A stretch of DNA of 14,902 bases, taken from positions 1-14,902 of the forward strand of contig URYI01000039.1 in the NCBI GenBank assembly GCA_900552055.1, in the 5' to 3' direction. The notes under the pieces were generated by a model. The model saw nothing but the letters and a program-made list of their open reading frames with translations, did no database searches and had not been told where the DNA came from. This document shows, in pieces, positions 13,990-14,902 of the stretch. The DNA comes from an uncultured Eubacteriales bacterium (GTDB lineage: Bacteria > Bacillota > Clostridia > Christensenellales > QALW01). Each line of letters starts with the position of its first letter. Position 1 is the stretch's first letter. A program made the position numbers and the translations under genes.

Positions 13990-14807
13990 AGAGGTTGACG
14001 GCATTACTGGCCGTACTGCTGATTTTTTTAATCCCTGCCGCTAATGCTGCCGAGCCGGACAGGGTAAATGATATGGCCGGGCTTTTAACAGATTCTCAGG
14101 AGGAAAGGCTGCGCGGGCAGATTGAAGATATCGCGCAGGAATATCAGTTTGACGCTGTTATTGTGACGGTGGATTCGCTTGATGGGAAGAGCGCCGAAGC
14201 TTATGCGGATGATTATTTTGACTATAACGGCTATGGCTACGGAACGGATGCCGACGGTATCCTTATGCTGGTAAGCATGGAATACCGGGATTGGGCAATT
14301 TCCACCTGCGGCCGCGGGCTGGAGGTTTTTACTGATTACGGCTTGGATTATATGAGCGATGAAATAGTGCCATACTTAAGTGAAGGCGACTATTATTCGG
14401 CTTTTGAATGTTTTTTGACGCTGGTAGAGGATTATCTTAACGAGGCGGAGGAGTACATTCCTTATGATACCAATAACATGCCTGGAGGCGGTGCCGTTGC
14501 GAGGGAAGAAGAATCCAACTGGCTTATATTCGTTGTCGGAAGCTTGATCGTAGGCCTTATTGCGGCGTTAATAGTTACCGGAAGCATGAAGAGCAAGCTT
14601 AAGAGCGTGCGGCCGCAGGTTGATGCGCGGCAGTATGCCGGCAATTTTGAGCTTACCCTGGCCAATGATTTATTCCTTTATCGCACAGTTGCTAAAACTG
14701 CTAAACCTACGAATAATTCTTCTTCGGGCAGATCGGGGGGCGGCGGTTCGAGCAGCCATAGAAGCTCAAGCGGCCGTTCTCACGGCGGGTCGAGCGGGAA
14801 ATTTTAG
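13986..14807 (+). CDS. ydjH: TPM-domain membrane protein (YdjH/YgcG-like)
   Basis: This is a 273-residue membrane protein with a signal peptide (MKRLTALLAVLLIFLIP, probable cleavage after ANA near residue 21). An extracytoplasmic TPM domain (about 22-155) follows, including VNDMAGLL, YGYGTDADGILMLV and ISTCGRGLE. There is one transmembrane helix (about 178-198) and a cytoplasmic tail ending in a Ser/Gly/His-rich segment (245-273) with SGRSHGGSSGKF, a common ending in this family. TPM domains have been called phosphatases, but function here is not established. Its ATG overlaps the ydjG stop (ATGA), and GGGAGG (13975-13980) precedes it, so translation is coupled and a complex with YdjG is likely. 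A hairpin at 14869-14902 may end the transcript. Confidence 0.87.
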   Translation: MKRLTALLAVLLIFLIPAANAAEPDRVNDMAGLLTDSQEERLRGQIEDIAQEYQFDAVIVTVDSLDGKSAEAYADDYFDYNGYGYGTDADGILMLVSMEYRDWAISTCGRGLEVFTDYGLDYMSDEIVPYLSEGDYYSAFECFLTLVEDYLNEAEEYIPYDTNNMPGGGAVAREEESNWLIFVVGSLIVGLIAALIVTGSMKSKLKSVRPQVDARQYAGNFELTLANDLFLYRTVAKTAKPTNNSSSGRSGGGGSSSHRSSSGRSHGGSSGKF

Positions 14808-14843
14808 TTTGTTTAATATAATAGCGATTTGCTTTAAGCTTCA

Positions 14844-14869
14844 GTGCGCCTTAAAGGGCGGCGGGCGGC
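14844..14869. repeat. Inverted partial copy of the dispersed element (copy C)
   Basis: GTGCGCC (14844-14850) followed by TTAAAGGGCGG (14851-14861) and a GC-rich run matches the reverse complement of block 1 at 135-169, lacking about five bases after GCGCC. As expected for the inverted orientation, AT-rich sequence lies on its left (14808-14843). Confidence 0.45.
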
Positions 14870-14902
14870 AAGTAGTCCCGGCCTGACGGCCGGGACTACT
14901 TG
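14869..14902. terminator. 15-bp perfect inverted repeat at the right edge
   Basis: CAAGTAGTCCCGGCC (14869-14883) and GGCCGGGACTACTTG (14888-14902) enclose TGAC. It lies 61 bases after the ydjH stop and could end that operon, but the window stops at the last paired base, so a T tract cannot be checked. A repeat arm is the alternative. Confidence 0.5.

Noticed and set aside
14620..14886. 88-residue + strand ORF at the right edge
   Set aside because: It overlaps the conserved Ser/Gly tail of the TPM protein in another frame and runs into the terminal hairpin.

Overview
All recognisable genes in this window lie on the + strand and look like chromosomal housekeeping or accessory loci of an anaerobic low-to-mid GC Firmicute (Clostridia-like). 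The grounds are a T-box leader in front of a type 2 ileS, the darA-holB-ricT cluster typical of Firmicutes, a clostridial 2[4Fe-4S] ferredoxin, a DegV protein and strong AGGAGG-type ribosome binding sites. No rRNA, tRNA, CRISPR array, transposase or phage gene is visible.

Layout. 1-433 is non-coding and rich in hairpins; it includes copy A of a dispersed palindromic element. A good sigma-A promoter (434-462) drives an isoleucine T-box leader and terminator (about 470-748), followed by ileS (755-3859). Next come an RNA-modification pair, a class I rRNA-type methyltransferase (4079-4933) and an RluA-family pseudouridine synthase (5065-5766), then a short-chain dehydrogenase (5832-6713). A putative promoter, an unlisted 52-residue membrane protein (6860-7018) and a DegV fatty-acid-binding protein (7046-7906) form the next unit. 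About 600 bases without a convincing gene (7907-8515) hold GC-rich hairpins and an unexplained ORF-like stretch.

A promoter at 8483-8511 starts darA (c-di-AMP receptor), holB (clamp-loader delta prime) and ricT (Fe-S protein of the RNase Y-associated complex). Overlaps of 1 and 13 bases point to tight translational coupling. A separate one-gene unit (promoter, perfect 18-base palindrome, ferredoxin, terminator) follows. After another copy of the palindromic element comes a three-gene membrane-stress-type operon homologous to Bacillus subtilis ydjI, ydjG and ydjH: an SPFH protein with three zinc ribbons, a zinc-ribbon membrane protein and a TPM-domain membrane protein. It differs from the B. 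subtilis arrangement in gene order, and no pspA lies next to it.

The least explained signals are (i) the dispersed GC-rich palindromic element, with two multi-block copies and two partial copies in four gene gaps, one copy carrying a 62-base AT-rich loop where the other has a tetraloop; (ii) a T-box leader with a clear Stem I, Ile specifier and terminator but no canonical antiterminator sequence; and (iii) the pspA-less ydjI-ydjG-ydjH operon. All functional calls rest on reading motifs by eye; no database search was possible.
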